This document shows, piece after piece, positions 62,663 through 64,000 of a stretch of DNA of 64,000 nt; the first letter of the stretch is position 1, and each line of letters begins with the position of its first letter. The notes under the pieces were generated by a model. It saw only the letters and a program-made list of their open reading frames with translations, had not been told where the DNA came from and did no database searches. The position numbers and the translations under genes were made by a program. Source of the DNA: JACVRW01 sp963819635 (lineage in GTDB: Bacteria > Actinomycetota > Thermoleophilia > Solirubrobacterales > Thermoleophilaceae); contig CAWFWX010000004.1 in the NCBI GenBank assembly GCA_963819635.1, positions 1-64,000 on the forward strand, written 5' to 3'.

Positions 62663-64000
62663 ATGACGTTCTTCATAGTCGCGGTCCTCTATCCGATTCT
62701 GTTCGCGCTGATCGCCCTGGGCGCCGGCCTGCTCGTGGACCGCGCCTCGGGCGGCACCATCCCCGGCCTCCTGCTCGTGCCGTTCGGCGTCGCGCTGGTC
62801 GTGGTGGTCGCCGAGCTGATGACCTACACGGAGCCGACGGCCGGGCTGATCCCGCTCGCAGCCGCGCTGCTCGCGCTTGCGGGCTTCCTCCTCGGCCGAG
62901 CGCGCGTGCGGCCCCGCGAGCTCGACGGGTGGGCGCTCGCCGGCGCGGCCGCGGTCTACCTGATCGTCTGCGCCCCGGTGCTGTTCGCGGGCCGGCCGAC
63001 GACGCCCGGCTATCTGCTCGACACCACGGTGGGCATCCACCTCGCCGGTGCCGAATTCCTCTCGGAGCACGCCCGCCACTTCTCGGACCTGGCCCAGTCG
63101 AGCCTGCGCGGCCATCTCGAGGGGTACATCGGGTTTCGCTATCCCACCGGGAGCTACGCGCTCCTGCTCGCGGGCGGGCGGCTCACCGGCCAGGAGCTGA
63201 TCTGGGTCTACCACCCGCACATCGCGGTGCTGCTGGCAACCGCGTCGCTCGTGCTGTCGTACCTCGCTCGCGCCGCCGGGCTGCGGCCGCCGCTCGCCGC
63301 GGTGGCGGCCGTGCTCGGCGCCGTGCCGGCGCTCGTGTACGCGTACGCGCTCCAGGGCTCGATCAAGGAGATCACGCTCCTGCCGCTGCTGCTCCTGCTC
63401 GGGGCGGTGATCGTGCTGTTCCCCAGGCTGATGGAGGCCGGCTGGCGCGCTGCCATCCCGCTCACCGTGGTGGCCGCCGCGGGCGTCGCGACGATCGGCG
63501 TGTCCTTCGCCCCGTGGTTCGGACTGACCGCGCTCGTCTGCCTCGCGATCGCCGTTCAGGCCGTGCGAGCCGGGCGCCTGCCGCGGGCGACGCTGATCCG
63601 CACCGCCGGGGCGTTCGCGGTCGTCCTCGCCGTGCTCGCGCTCCCCACGCTCCTCTCGCTGTCGTCCTCAGTCGAGATCACCGAGCAACCTGTCGGCGTC
63701 GAACGCCGTCGCGGCCGCCGACCCGGGCAACCTCACCCAGCCGCTGAGGAACGTGCAGGTGTTCGGGGTGTGGCTGAACGGCTCCCACCGCACCGACCCC
63801 GCCGCCAAATGGACGACGGAGAACGGGGTCCTGATCGGCGTGGTGCTGGTCTCCGCGCTGTTCGGCGTCGCCTACCTGATCCGCCGCCGCGCCTGGGCGC
63901 TGCTCTCGTTCGTGGGGATCTCGGCGCTCGTGTGGCTCGTGCTCACCGACTACGGCAAGACCTGGGCGGACGCGAAGCTGCTCGTGCTCGCCTCACCGGT
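62663..64000 (+). CDS. Large polytopic membrane protein, 3' end outside window (one frameshift)
   Basis: Starting at ATG 62663 the product has at least nine membrane helices (FFIVAVLYPILFALIALGAG, LLLVPFGVALVVVVAELMTY) with an extracytoplasmic segment TTPGYLLDTTVGIHLAGAEF and FRYPTGSYALLLAGGRL. An extra base at 63685-63686 shifts the frame; correction gives EITENLSASNAVAAADPGNL and then VWLNGSHRTDPAAKW. It continues past the right edge. The layout suggests a GT-C-like glycosyltransferase or polymerase; no family assigned with certainty. Confidence 0.65.
   Translation, partial: MTFFIVAVLYPILFALIALGAGLLVDRASGGTIPGLLLVPFGVALVVVVAELMTYTEPTAGLIPLAAALLALAGFLLGRARVRPRELDGWALAGAAAVYLIVCAPVLFAGRPTTPGYLLDTTVGIHLAGAEFLSEHARHFSDLAQSSLRGHLEGYIGFRYPTGSYALLLAGGRLTGQELIWVYHPHIAVLLATASLVLSYLARAAGLRPPLAAVAAVLGAVPALVYAYALQGSIKEITLLPLLLLLGAVIVLFPRLMEAGWRAAIPLTVVAAAGVATIGVSFAPWFGLTALVCLAIAVQAVRAGRLPRATLIRTAGAFAVVLAVLALPTLLSLSSSVEITEQPVGVERRRGRRPGQPHPAAEERAGVRGVAERLPPHRPRRQMDDGERGPDRRGAGLRAVRRRLPDPPPRLGAALVRGDLGARVARAHRLRQDLGGREAARARLTG

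Overview
This is a high-GC window whose gene families point to an actinobacterium, most likely of the class Thermoleophilia (Solirubrobacterales-like). The evidence is NNC/NNG codon choice, frequent GTG and TTG starts, BTAD-type regulators, an LPxTG protein, an ECF sigma factor with its own zinc anti-sigma domain, and a long actinobacterial surface-glycan locus. The taxonomic call is inference. About a dozen genes are broken by single-base indels. Nearly all of these fall at a codon third position where G and C are both present (or both absent). That looks like consensus error at polymorphic sites, as in a metagenome-assembled genome, and not like gene decay.

1-16.3 kb is mixed housekeeping and regulation: the tail of a rhomboid protease, molybdopterin synthase MoaD and MoaE (which form one MoaD-MoaE fusion once a single base is repaired), two TetR repressors, an LPRTG surface protein, an FHA-HTH protein, an exported endonuclease/exonuclease/phosphatase-family enzyme, a SnoaL-like protein divergent from a TetR gene, a BTAD regulator / methyltransferase / BTAD regulator group, the sigma/anti-sigma fusion, a heavily frame-broken cation:proton antiporter with an unusual N-terminal repeat domain, and a NarL-type two-component pair.

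16.3-64 kb is a cell-surface polysaccharide locus that runs off the right edge. It holds an initiating polyprenyl-phosphate sugar transferase; an O-antigen ligase/polymerase-like protein with a TPR tail; two flippases of the Wzx type; about a dozen glycosyltransferases of the GT4 and GT2 folds; three polytopic GT-C-like or DUF2142-like membrane proteins; nucleotide-sugar enzymes (GDP-mannose dehydratase and its reductase partner, an RmlC epimerase, two further SDR epimerases, a UDP-sugar dehydrogenase, UDP-GlcNAc 2-epimerase); WecG/TagA; and tailoring enzymes (nine SAM methyltransferases, an AsnB amidotransferase, an LhgO-type oxidase, a heparinase II/III lyase and an alcohol dehydrogenase / Gfo-Idh-MocA fusion).

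Most genes are packed in overlapping runs with ATGA, GTGA or TGATG junctions. The longest runs are 28.9-33.8 kb (minus; WecG, UDP-sugar dehydrogenase, SDR, Gmd, Rmd-like) and 35.3-45.4 kb (minus; a nine-gene chain). Strand switches are frequent and convergent genes often overlap at their stop codons. At 35.3 kb a pair of GGGGTCAGACCCC palindromes encodes the last residues of two convergent genes. I saw no tRNA, rRNA, CRISPR array, insertion sequence or prophage. No gap between genes exceeds about 160 bases.
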